Source: Siphonodentalium dalli (lineage: Eukaryota; Mollusca; Scaphopoda; Gadilida; Siphonodentaliidae). From it: 64,000 nucleotides of DNA. This document shows, piece after piece, positions 54,321 through 64,000 of the stretch. Positions within the stretch are counted from its first letter, which is position 1, and every line of letters starts with the position of its first letter. The notes below the pieces were generated by a model, which searched no databases, was not told the origin of the DNA, and saw only the letters and a list, made by a program, of their open reading frames with translations. Made by a program: the position numbers and the translations under genes. The stretch lies in contig CP136061.1 of assembly GCA_032622095.1 (NCBI GenBank), forward strand, positions 261,240,077 to 261,304,076, given 5' to 3'.

Positions 54321-55030
54321 TTGCGCTATAACTGCTCAATGTTTTAAGGTGTTACACAACGTCTGATAAAAAGAGTTCTATCGGGAATATTCACACTATT
54401 TTTTCAGAGAACATGCATAGAGTAAACATAGTCCTATCGGACTATCGTAAAGTAGTTCCGTTTAATTCGGGATTAATTAACCCTCAGACTGCCGAAACTG
54501 CCGACAATAAATTCGCTTGTTCGTGTCCGCCGAAAATCAAACTTGCCTGTTTAGAGGTCCCATTTTCGTGGCTAATGGTGATAGAATCACAATTTTTCAG
54601 TCAAATTCATGGATAAATTACATTACACTTAATCGGCTTATGTCCGCGGCCATAAACCTGCGTTTTGATAACAATTTATTTGAGACAAACTGTTGCGCGG
54701 GTATCAGTCGGCGCTTATCGGTTGAAGTTATTATGATCGTGCAGCCTGCGCGTGCAACAAGTGTTCAAATACAACAGAAGAAAAAAATACTATGTCAAAT
54801 AAATAACGTCATCAATGGACAGACAAGTTTCATTTCCGCGGGACACGAAAAAGCGAATTTAATGTCGTCAGTTTCGGCAGTCTGAGGGGTTTAATTAATC
54901 TCCTTTACGATATCCCGATAGGACTATATTTACACTATGTTCTCTGAAAAAAAATGGTGTGAATATTCCCGATAGAACTATTTTTATCAGACGTTTTGTA
55001 ACACATTAAAACATTGAGCAGTTAGCGCAA
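54321..55030. mobile_element. 710-bp foldback with ~230-bp arms
   Basis: Outer TTGCGCTATAACTGCTCAATG...TTCTATCGGGAATATTCACAC...CAGAGAACATG...AGTCCTATCGG arms continue into GATTAATTAA.CCCTCAGACTGCCGAAACTG and are mirrored from 54840 to 55030. The 122-codon frame across the core has no recognisable domain. The inner TTAA-CCCTCAGACTGCC boundary resembles a nested TTAA element but cannot be separated from the larger palindrome. Confidence 0.85.
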
Positions 55031-55414
55031 TTTTCTGGAATTTCGGACTATTTCGTCTATAAAAATACGATGAGCAACTGAAAATGTTTTTCAACATTCT
55101 GGAAGGGGTAGATGTCCAGGTATATATGTTTAAAATTTCACGCATAAACTATGACAGATAACAAAGTTATAATTAGTTTTATAGGCCCACCATAAATCCC
55201 CTATAATAAACGCATGCCCCCGTAAGCACATGGCTTTGCTGTGGATGCTTTCGTTCCCAGCATGCATCATTCTCGCTATCTGTAAAATGTCTATGAACAA
55301 TGGCTGTGCCACGCACTCTTAGCTTTGATCCGCATTTAGAAGCATTCTGGTGTGGCGAATGAGAAACCTGCAGTAATTTATAAGCCGTAGTTCATTGTAA
55401 TAATTTGAAGAATT

Positions 55415-55545
55415 ACTTATCTTAACGGAATTCTGAGGCGGTCCATTCATGTAACCAATATATTTTATATTATGATTTATATTTATGGCTAATAATACGA
55501 TCTTGGTGGCGTTACCATTTCTGACTATGGTTTTCTTGTGTGTCG
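55415..55545. repeat. Dispersed repeat family H, diverged copy 2
   Basis: CTTAACGGAATTCTGAGGCGGTCCATTCATG.AACCAATATATTTTATATT, then GCGTTACCATTTCTGACTATGGTTTT, the latter also in the 61.6-kb copy. Confidence 0.7.
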
Positions 55546-55724
55546 TCTGCGGCGGGCGATCTTCTAGATAGCGCACAATATAAAACACGGCGATTGGGAT
55601 TTCAAGAGAGATAAGGGCAATATATGCTTGGTAAATGAATGCATCAGATTCGTGATCTGACCGAAGGCACTCAAGTTCCGTGTAAAGTTTAAGCATGTTA
55701 GACTAGTGATGACAGACTAAAGTC

Positions 55725-56075
55725 AAGACATTGAGTACACATTATAAAGTTTAAGCATGTTAGTACACATTCCCAAACACTGATATTGGTCGAGAATTGA
55801 TCAGCAGTTGGAGTGTAAGAATCTAAAGGTTCCTTTTAATGATAATTATCGATTCCAAACGTATCAATTTAACATGACATGCAAGCTACCTCATGTTGAT
55901 CAAAGTACAATGAGTTATTAATGGTGTCATCGAATGTGACAACAATCCTGGTTATATAAACTCTATCGATGGTCCACTATTCATGAGCGGGGTTATGGGA
56001 TACTACTTCATTGTTGGTGGGTTCTGTTGACTGTCGTTTTGGGCCTAGACGGGATATGCGCAAGTAAGTAATGAT
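55725..56075. mobile_element. Unexpanded copy of the 39-bp minisatellite element
   Basis: TCCCAAACACTGATATTGGTCGAG, GAATCTAAAGGTTCCTTTTAATGATAAT and CGATTCC(A/G)AACGTATC are followed by exactly one unit (TTAACATGACATGCAAGCTAC). It runs directly into GATCAAAGTACAATGAGTTATTAATGG and the right flank with GGGTTCTGTTGACTGTCG. A 28-bp local duplication (TATAAAGTTTAAGCATGTTAGTACACAT) lies upstream. Confidence 0.85.
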
Positions 56076-56119
56076 TTATTCTCAGCCAATAGGCATGCAT
56101 GGTACATGAGAAACATATT

Positions 56120-56701
56120 TACACTATGTAGAAATGAGAACGCTCCGGTCTATATATATACATTATATATGTACAAATGAGAACGCTCCTGTCTAAACAT
56201 ATATACAATATGTACAAATGAGAACGCTCTGGTCAAAACATATATATACAATATGTACAAATGAGAACGCTCCTGTCTAAAAATATATACAATATGTACA
56301 AATGAGAACGCTCCTTCTAAACATATATACAATATGTACAGATGAGAACGCTCTGGTCTAAACATATATACACTATGTACAAATGAGAACGCTCTGGTCT
56401 AAATATATATACACTATGTACAAATGAGAACGCTCATGTATAAACATATATACAATATGTAGAAATGAGAACGCTCCTGCCTAAACATATATACAATATG
56501 TACAAATGAGAACGCTCCTGTCTAAAAATATATACAATATGTATAAATGAGAACGCTCCTGTCTAAACTTATATACAATATGTTCAAATGAGAACAGTCT
56601 GGTCTAAACATATATGCAATATGTACAAATGAGAACGCTCCGGTCTAAACATATATACAGTATGTACAAATGAGAACGCTCCTGTCTAAACATATATACA
56701 A
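56120..56701. repeat. 41-bp minisatellite, ~14 copies
   Basis: The unit starts GTACAAATGAGAACGCTCCT and continues GTCTAAACATATATACAATAT, with TCTGG/TCCGG/TCCTG variants. The array is terminated at an A^T step by the Helitron-like element at 56702. Confidence 0.93.
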
Positions 56702-56977
56702 CTAGCAGGTGGGCCCGACTTCGTCCGGGCTGTTTCCCCTCTGCTTTTCGGCGATTTGCGCGATTTGACCTTGAATTGTCCATTTTGAAGGTCAAGGTCA
56801 GATGGGGTCACGATTTGACCCGTCCGAAACACTGCCCGGACAAAAGTACCCGACAAAAGTACCCGTCGAAATCCATCCGGTTTTACCCGATTTGACCTTG
56901 AATTGATCATTTTGAAAGTCAAGGTCAGGTCGGGGTCACGATTTGACCCGTCCAAAACACTCAGTGGACAAAAGTAA
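56702..56977 (-). mobile_element. Truncated Helitron-like element
   Basis: CTAGCAGGTGGGCCCGACTTCGTCCGGGC is the minus-strand 3' hairpin plus CTAG. The body has GATTTGACCTTGAATTG(T/A) blocks of the 42.2-kb family. It stops near 56977 without the TC end. Confidence 0.72.
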
Positions 56978-58424
56978 CCCTATGTAATCATGTTCGTATA
57001 AAAAACGTGGTACAACAGTTGTAATATATGATCATGATGATGACGATGATGAATATGGTGATGATGATGAAAATTGTGATGATGAATTCACCGGGCTGTA
57101 TGTCTTTCTCTATGTTCTGATGTCCATCTTTTGTAAAAAAAAAAAAAAAAAAAACCTATTTTTGTGTTTTCTCAATGTCCATATATTTTTTCTGGGATCA
57201 GATAATAAAGCATATATACGAAATTTAGGTATCTAGGCACTTATATAGCATGTCGATTAACTTCAACAGAAGATGAAACAACCGCGAAAAGTCAAAAATT
57301 CTCAGTATATAATGTTCAAACCCGACAAGCTCGATATGTGAGTGATATATGATAATCATTAATCATGTTCGTATAAACAACTTGGTACAACTGGTGTTTA
57401 AAAAGAGAAATCGGCCAAAATTCGACAATAAATCTGCGTAAAAATGCGGTGTTTTCATTCTGTGACAACGCCCCCTATTAACCAACCAATCGGGGACATT
57501 ATTGCCAATATAGTCGATTAATGTACGAAATTGGCCATATAAGTAATTTGCTGGTGCAATTCCAACATAATTCACGAGAAAACAGCGTTTAAAAGGCTTT
57601 TAAAAATTTCAAACCGCCAAGCTTGTCTTTTAGTCACCTCCCTCAAAAACCGCTAAGCTTGGCACCAAGCTTGCATTTTAGTCACTCTCTCTCCGAACAG
57701 TCGTCCGTGAAAACTCCAGGCAGATTTATCTCCCATCGCTCTGCTGAGATACCACCGCCATAAGTGCATTTGGTAAGGATTTCTTACGTGTTCTTAGTTC
57801 TCATGTTTTATGATTAAAATTGTCGATATCTGGCTCAGTTCATATTGTTCTTATCAATACCGAACGAATTACCATTATTGCAAACTTTTGGTGGTCAAAA
57901 TAAGACAATAGGTGACTAAATATAGTTCCGACGATATATAAAAATAGATGTATCGGTCCGTTAAGTACAATCCTTGTGGCAGTGCTATATCGCAGTGATA
58001 ACGTAGAGGGCGCTGCGTGGAGTTTGGCGCCCATGTTCTACCAGAACGCGGAAGTAGTTTGGCTGTCAAATACAAACATTGTTAAGTGTTTTGTGTGTGA
58101 AACACTTTCGCCTCCCACACAAACTGTCAACCAACTTACATCCGTATTCCGTGGAACGCAATCAAATCAACATCCATTCGGCGAATAACAGGAATGTGAG
58201 ACGATACTAATAATGCACAAAAGTAGCAACAATGAAAAGTGTCCTATTCGTGTTCCGGATAATGGCTGTAATGCGTTAGAATATTCGGACCCGACTAATT
58301 ACACGGCCGACATAATATTGTTGATATACAATGTAGTCGGTCATACAATAAAGTAATTTACCGCACATTTATTGCACATATTATTAATTAAACCTGCAGT
58401 GCATACGGAACTCATTCAAACGCT
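56978..58424. other. Intergenic DNA with short simple repeats
   Basis: GAT-rich tract 57030-57075. A20 at 57135-57154. AATCATGTTCGTATAAA..AC(G/T)TGGTACAAC occurs at ~56986 and ~57361. CCGC(C/T)AAGCTTG..TTTTAGTCAC is repeated at 57615-57690. No gene recognised. Confidence 0.5.
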
Positions 58425-58425
58425 T

Positions 58426-59405
58426 TAGGGTGCATTTACATTGCTATAGAAATGTACACAGATCTACACGCAGACAGTGTAAACGGGTTGATATAGAAAT
58501 GCACACAGAAAGAAAACGGTATTAGTTCGTGTGAGCAAAAATCGTGACCGCTACACGTCACGGTCTACGCCCATATATTGCGACAGGCAAATCAGTTTTG
58601 ATTAATTGTTACTCGGGCTTGGCGAATGTTTTCGTTGTCATTTCAACCCGTGTATTTCGAATATTGAACACGGATAGGGACGTGGCAACTTGTTCAACGG
58701 TTGGATATTTCATACCTGACACAACATTAGTTGTAATTTCCAAACCAACAATAGATTAAAAATGATCTTGTAGTTTGATTTTCAAACATTTTATTTGGGG
58801 GGGGGGGGTATTGTTTTCGGACCAATATTTGCATAATTTCCTACTTTTTATCAAAATTTTGGACTGGAATGGCCATCAGCTGGAAATTTTCCAACCTTAT
58901 CATAGGGGCGGATGTAATGTTGGAAATGTCCAACACTTGGAAAGATTGTGTCCTGGTCCCTCCCCGTGGCCAGTCATCATCATCATATTTATTGTCTAAC
59001 AGCTATATATAAAAACTGCATGTAATTTAAGAAAACAATATTGTCCTACATTGGTTAACATTGTCATTGGAATTGTCATCAGTTGAAAATTTTACTACAT
59101 TTGGTCAAATAAAGGGTGTTGTAGGGTAACTGCATGATTTTCATTCTTTCTTCGAACCATTATCAAGTGGTATAAGGATACACTTTAAATACATGCGGCA
59201 CATACCAAATCGCTGTTATCTGCTGATAGTTGATACATTTTCATGTCTGGCCTAAACTGACACGACTCGCAGTGAATTGTCAATTACCAGAGTACAGATC
59301 AGCGCGCGTTCACTATTGGTAATCATGTTGTGATCACAGTAATGCGCGACACGTGACTTCATACATATCTATATACATTTCTATAGCAATGTAAATGCAC
59401 CCTTA
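58426..59405. mobile_element. ~980-bp non-autonomous element with AGGGTGCATTTACATTGC ends
   Basis: TAGGGTGCATTTACATTGC continues TATAGAAATGTACACAGAT on the left; its inverted counterpart ends at 59405 (ATGCACCCTTA). The ~40-bp TIR is near perfect. The interior contains a G12 run (58797-58808) and frames without recognisable domains. hAT-like by style; target duplication not resolved. Confidence 0.8.
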
Positions 59406-59459
59406 GGGAAATGACACAATATTATACCTGTTGATGTATCTGGCTTACTCCTTCTGTTG

Positions 59460-59665
59460 AGGTAATGTACCCTATACTATAGTATGTGCGAAATGCTTTA
59501 TTGTCAGCATGGGACGTGAGAAAACGTATATACACTATACTATAGTATGCAAGTAATGTATGCAAGTAATGCTGAGGTAATGTACACTATACTATAGTAT
59601 GCAAGTAATGCTTTATTGTTCGCCATTATACATGGGGTGTGAGAAAACGTATATACAATATTTAT
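59460..59665. repeat. Direct repeat around the palindrome ATACTATAGTAT
   Basis: TGAGGTAATGTAC(C/A)CTATACTATAGTATG...AATGCTTTATTGT...GTGAGAAAACGTATATACA is present twice (59459 and 59573), with a third ACTATACTATAGTATGCAAGTAATG in between. Confidence 0.85.
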
Positions 59666-59684
59666 AAATTAGAACACCCCAGAC

Positions 59685-59954
59685 AGACGGATGAGCTGTA
59701 TCTTCAGGAATTTTCCGACCAGCTTGCAGAATGGCTTCCAGGAGAGGGTTAGCTGTTCTGTCACTGCATATGAGCTCCAAGATAGTGTTTCTTATGCAAA
59801 ATTAAATAACTCACGTCTCTTTACAGCCTTTCTTGATTCTAAAAAGGCATTCGACGGTGTATGGCACGAAGGGTTGATTTATAAATTACATGAAAAAGGA
59901 GTAAGAGGTCACATGCTCCTGTTGCTAAACAATATGTATTCTGATTCTCATTAA
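59685..59954 (+). pseudogene. Non-LTR reverse transcriptase fragment
   Basis: An 87-codon piece of a CR1-like RT: LQNGFQERVSC (the Q-x-GF block between fingers and palm), then LFTAFLDSKKAFDGVWHEGL (motif A with the catalytic-type D in F-x-D-x-x-KAFD), LIYKLHEKGVRGHM and NNMYSDSH. It is cut off before the YADD motif B/C region and after an absent N-terminal endonuclease. An A-rich run (AAAAGAAAAGAAAAAA) follows. It could come from the same family as the fragment at 48.4 kb but not from the same copy. Confidence 0.85.
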
Positions 59955-60110
59955 AAGAAAAGAAAAAATACGTTCCGACAGATAGCTCTAAAGATTCTAA
60001 GTAAAACAAAGAAGGAACTACATTAAGTACATTATGGTCAATATAATAGACGCTAAAATACTCATCTCTATCGAAATAGATTCTAAATATAACATTTTGG
60101 CCTATGATCT

Positions 60111-60123
60111 GGGGGGGGGGGGG
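60111..60123 (+). repeat. G13 homopolymer
   Basis: Thirteen G residues in otherwise AT-rich DNA. Confidence 0.95.
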
Positions 60124-60377
60124 CTTCTCTACACCCTAAGATCTACTTTCTTCTGTCTCAACCACAGGGGCTTCGTGTGTCGTCCCTATATACGCGCCTG
60201 GTTTACGTCATGGTAGAATGTCGGTTAATTGTGGACCCACTCTCGTTACCATCACATGCGTTATATCCGGTTTATTTCATGTCTGTTTTAAGTGGAGAAA
60301 GACGATTTAAACAGTTTTATGACTTGGAGAATAGTAATAGATATATAATTCAGCAAACATAAGATGATTTAATTTGA

Positions 60378-60745
60378 TTAAAGGTACTCAATCCGATTCG
60401 ATGGTCCCCATATCATCAGATTCCAACAACAACAACATTTTTTTAAATACCGCTTCAGTTATCAGAATCGATTAATTGCCCAAAATAATGCTAACCACAG
60501 TCAACTTTAGTATAAAATTGCCCAAAACCTGTTATTTACAACATTTTGTTCAACGATATTATGCCGGTTTGTCAAATATCTGACACAAAAAAGTCAATTA
60601 ATTTTAGAGTTATCCATCTTCATCCACAATTCGGTCCGATATCGTCTTCTCGTCGACTTTTACAGGGCCACTGAACATTATTGGTGGTGAAAAATAACAG
60701 ATTTTTAAAATCGATATCTGATCACTCTGAGCTTTGATGGGTGGG
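60378..60745. mobile_element. One-ended copy of the TTAA-AGGTACTCAATCC element
   Basis: TTAA at 60378-60381, then AGGTACTCAATCCGAT..ATGGTCCCCAT(A/C)TCA, matching 43815. Later, AAAATCGATATCTGAT and CTGAGCTTTGATGGGTG correspond to its right arm. The right terminus is not found. Confidence 0.72.
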
Positions 60746-61330
60746 TTTGCGATCGCCTCGGCCATTTTGAATGCGTGATACTCATCAACTCGAAACCACG
60801 TGATTCCCCACCGTGATAGACACCGCTGGTAGAAATTGCTCAGCGGTAAGCTTGAACAGAATACAATACAGCGGGTGGATAGGTTCCTATTTTCATTCTC
60901 TGATATTTTCTAGCAACCATTTGATTACTATAGCTATGGGCATTAGATATTCTTGGGCAAGGCATTGAGATTTGCAGAAAGGATTCTTGACAAATGTATT
61001 CCTGACAAAATTACCAACAGAAATTGTTAACTGTTTGGAAACCTCCCAGATCATAAGTGCTTCAACAAGTTAAAAACAATTATACATTAATGACAGACTG
61101 CCTCTCCCGGGGATGGGACTCAGGGGGCAGAAAACATTGCATTGGTTTGATTACGATATAGAAGGAATATAAACTATTAATAACTGTTATAAAGTTTACG
61201 CATGTCGTATCAATTTGCCGATGTGTATGGATATTCAGTGATTGAGTCAAAATTATATTATCAAATACTTCAATCAATTATTACGCGCGCCGCGTGTATC
61301 TAATGTAGAGAATCTTGTTTCGCCTGGACG
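60746..61330. other. Intergenic DNA, no feature seen
   Basis: No coding frame or repeat family recognised. Confidence 0.4.
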
Positions 61331-61339
61331 CATATAAAT

Positions 61340-61800
61340 CGCATGGGGGTTTTATTTATAGAACTTGGAATTTTTGGTAGGATTAAAAGTTGAACTGCGA
61401 ACCGGAGGCCGAGTCCGGTAAAAGGTGTAGTTGGGAATTTCAATTTAGTTTATTGTCGTTAACATTATGTCAATAATGTTGATTTTTGGTTTGTGATAAG
61501 CTATGCCAATTACAAATGAAATGAATGAAAAAGATAATTTGTAAGTCTTATCTTTCAACTTTTATAGACATTTTTCGTTCTGCAGCCCACTGTGGGTTGT
61601 GGTCGGAGACGGCCGCCAGTTCTTTATTTAGGTGCTGGTTGTTATTGTTATTTTAACGGAATTCTGAGTTGGTCATTCGCGAAACAAATATATTTTATAT
61701 TCTATAATTACAATCATGGGTATATAATATATGATTTTGAGCGCGTTACCATTTCTGACTATGGTTTTGTTGTATATTATTCAGTCACACATAGAGCAGT
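61340..61800. repeat. Dispersed repeat family H, copy 3
   Basis: Collinear with 54045-54245 (TTTTATTTATAGA.CTTGGAA, GGCCGAGTCCGGTAAAA, GTGCTGGTTGTTATTGTTATT) but with ~200 bp of extra sequence between the halves. Ends with the GCGTTACCATTTCTGACTATGGTTTT block shared with 55.5 kb. Confidence 0.75.
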
Positions 61801-61829
61801 TCGCAAGGATGAAATTTATGACAATGTGC

Positions 61830-62429
61830 TTAAAGGGGTACTGTACCCAAGATGTTGTTGTTGGTTTCTATAATCCCCGAGTCGGAGAATAATGTAACAA
61901 CTTTTCAATTTTTTGAAAGTTTGTTGAGTACGAAGTATTGTTACGGATGGCAAATTTACCGGAATGCAAAAATACAAATTGTCGTTGTCGAGTAATTTTT
62001 GTAAAGTTTTCAACCAAATGAATCAAATAAACATTATATTATATGGTTAGTAGTCCCATATACTCATTTAAGTTAGTGTACCGTCACTAGTCAATGAATG
62101 GCTTGGGTTTTCTCCCCGTATAAGCATAATGTTTCAAACGATCGTGTGTGCAATTGTTTTCCTAATCCGGTATCCCTCAATTATAATTTGATTACGTTTT
62201 GTACACGGAAATTCGAATTTTAAGAGACGCCATTTTATGGCTGGAGCCATAAAATCAATTTATATTAAATTATTAACTTTTAAATTATTAAATTTTAAGA
62301 TAGCCTATTAACCTGAGCGTTTACAGAATACATCTTCGACTCAAATTACTTATATTTCTATATAGTATCGATAATAGATCGTTGTTATCACCGGGAATTT
62401 ATTGAAAATGGCGTACAGTACCCCTTTAA
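61830..62429. mobile_element. 600-bp TTAA-flanked element with AGGGGTACTGTAC ends
   Basis: TTAA at 61830-61833 and 62426-62429 with inverted termini AGGGGTACTGTAC / GTACAGTACCCCT. A central palindrome, GATTTTATGGCTCCAGCCATAAAATC (read from either strand), lies at ~62233-62260. Non-coding. Confidence 0.85.
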
Positions 62430-63160
62430 TGTTATGAAGTTGAATGCATTCGTCCGTTCACTGGATTGGTGCATTGTGCCATAAACAGACTATCACGTTC
62501 CAAAGTCCTTGAAGTCCCAAAAGGATAGCCATAAATTAATAACATATATAATACATATAGGTACACATGCGGATAAGGTCGGTTTTGGTCCTTGTTTCGA
62601 TTGCTGTCGTGTAAACAGTGGCAGATATTCATTAAAATGCACACATATTGTGAAGGTATCAACAATTCATTAGGATATCTGAAGGGAACGACACACATCT
62701 GATAGTCAGTAATCCACTTGTTATACAGTGTTTATGATGCGGATATATTGTGCTTCGGCGTATACAATATGTTCAACAAATGGTGAAAATTGCCACTGAA
62801 TTTATATTTTTTTAAATGTGATAAGTATCCAATAACGCACTTGTGTTCATAACCTGACTGAATTCTGCAATTTCAATTTTCAATATTGGGTCACAACTCA
62901 TTGCAAATACGTATTCAACCACCAGGTATATGTTATAACCGCTAACAGACAATATATCCCTATTTGCGACAGAGCTAGGTTATGACGCATGCCGAGCCAC
63001 CAATTATTATTACCACTTTATAGGGCGTTCTCTAGGCATTTGGACTCACGCAGGATTGACTTAATACATCATCGGGTTTCAATATGAAGAGAAATTGTTC
63101 CTATTAACTTTTGCCAAGGGTGCTATTGGGTATTTTGGGCTGTTTTTGTCACGATACACT
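62430..63160. other. Intergenic DNA, no feature seen
   Basis: Nothing coding or repetitive recognised. Confidence 0.4.
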
Positions 63161-63162
63161 TT

Positions 63163-63392
63163 TCGATTTAAATACATTTACAAAAGTGGCTTTTTCGCTA
63201 AATGTATATAAATATAAGGATTAACTGTCATGTGGACTATTTTTATGGATATGTAACCGTGAGGTAAGTGGTCATAACTTGTATGTAAAACCGGGTTTTA
63301 CACAAGTTATGTCCACTTACCTCACGGTTATATCTCCATAAAAACAGTCCACATGACAGTTAATCCTTATATGGTTGTATTCTAAATCGAAG
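63163..63392. mobile_element. Long hairpin element, ~100-bp arms
   Basis: ATAAGGATTAACTGTCATGTGGAC, TTTTTATGGA and TAACCGTGAGGTAAGTGG face their complements around ACTTGTATGTAAAACCGGGTTTTACACAAGT. Outer CGATTTAAATACA..AAC pairs weakly with GTTGTATTCTAAATCG. Single copy in the window. Confidence 0.88.
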
Positions 63393-63924
63393 TAGATCGC
63401 GCGGGAATGTCTAAATCAGGAGATGACGCAACAATACGAAGAACAGATATATTTGTTTACCAATATTTCATTCATTTCACCATTTCCTTCTTATACATTA
63501 TACAGTTTGTCGCCACTCGCTGTTGCCTTTTGATTTTTTATGATAAATACTGCGAAGGCTAAATCGTGTAGCGCAGTTCGCTCCCGTTTACTCCGACTGT
63601 ACCAACTTGATTGGGGGTTTTAAAAGCGAATTGTCATTGTTACAACACAATCATGCGGGCATTCTCGGACGTCAATCAAAACAGCAAACAGTGCTTTATT
63701 TGGAAACATGAATATTAATGAGCTGTCACGAGCTGCTGATCTCTGAATCAGTTTAAGTGTTTGGACATATAGTGTGAAATGACATCTTGGTCCATTTTCA
63801 ACGAGAATGGTATTTGTTGTAAGATGAGAGCATTCGAAAACTTTAGCATCCTACAACAACTGCAATATTACTGTTCGTGGCTGGACGCATGATTGTAATG
63901 ACTGTAACCATTGAAACATACGGG

Positions 63925-63990
63925 AGCTGCACTGTTGCAGCATTAAAGATCACGAGCAAGTGCATTATCTGCACAGACAAAATCTTGTTT
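63925..63990. mobile_element. Left-end fragment of the 14.03-kb hairpin MITE family
   Basis: CGGGAGCTGCACTGTTGCAGCATTAAAGATCACGAGCAAGTGCA matches the left arm of 14029-14283. The element runs toward the window end and is incomplete. Confidence 0.65.
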
Positions 63991-64000
63991 ATCATCGGAT

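Noticed and set aside
54517-54885. 122-codon frame in the 54.3-55.0 kb foldback
   Set aside because: Runs across inverted arms with no domain; the arms force mirror-image coding constraints incompatible with a real protein.
1-64000. tRNA, rRNA or snRNA genes
   Set aside because: No cloverleaf with A/B box spacing (GGTTCGAATCC-type T arm) or rRNA-like block was found by eye; weak matches such as near 9930 do not fold.

Overview
This window looks like intergenic, repeat-rich DNA from an AT-rich invertebrate genome, most likely a bivalve mollusc. That assignment is an inference. It rests on the style of the CR1/L2-like retrotransposon remnants (a Cys/His C-terminal domain and an AATAAA-type tail), dispersed repeats ending in CAGACAGACGGACGG runs that resemble bivalve repeats, an Olig-type bHLH gene and a class A GPCR. 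No bacterial or viral gene organisation is present.

Only two intact host genes can be supported, and both are single-exon and on the + strand. One is an Olig-family bHLH transcription factor (16108-16812, 234 aa). The other is an orphan rhodopsin-like GPCR (31943-33169, 408 aa). They are 15 kb apart and nothing in the sequence links them functionally. Everything else I recognise as protein-coding is decayed transposon sequence: a non-LTR retrotransposon C-terminus at 2.0-2.6 kb, another at 48.4-48.9 kb, a reverse-transcriptase fragment at 59.7 kb, and a FLYWCH/MULE transposase pseudogene with one credible intron at 38.1-39.2 kb (minus strand).

Most of the window is non-autonomous transposons and tandem arrays. 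Several unrelated terminal-inverted-repeat families flanked by TTAA (piggyBac-like) occur at 3.8, 6.0, 11.4, 14.0, 22.7, 43.8 and 61.8 kb. A 460-bp family with GTGACCCGCC ends occurs at 8.4 and 44.7 kb. These families share one 67-bp near-perfect hairpin module, present in 11 full-length copies. Foldback or TIR elements lie at 0, 2.8, 4.7, 9.3, 13.2, 18.3, 19.5, 28.5, 30.5, 34.8, 50.1, 52.6, 54.3, 58.4 and 63.2 kb. Helitron-like elements lie at 36.9, 42.2, 42.7 and 56.7 kb. Minisatellites have 39-bp units at 25.1-26.4 kb, about 35-bp at 29.5-30.0 kb, 29-bp at 31.0-31.6 kb, 28/30-bp at 50.4-51.1 kb and 41-bp at 56.1-56.7 kb.

The most informative signals come from comparing copies inside the window. 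A duplicated locus gives a filled and an empty TTAA site for a MITE (6.0 versus 7.1 kb). A dispersed element has one 39-bp unit at 55.86 kb but 32 units at 25.1-26.4 kb. Two Helitron-like elements abut exactly at 42669/42670, and a third sits inside a minisatellite unit at an A^T step (56701). These were read by eye, so identities and some boundaries are approximate.
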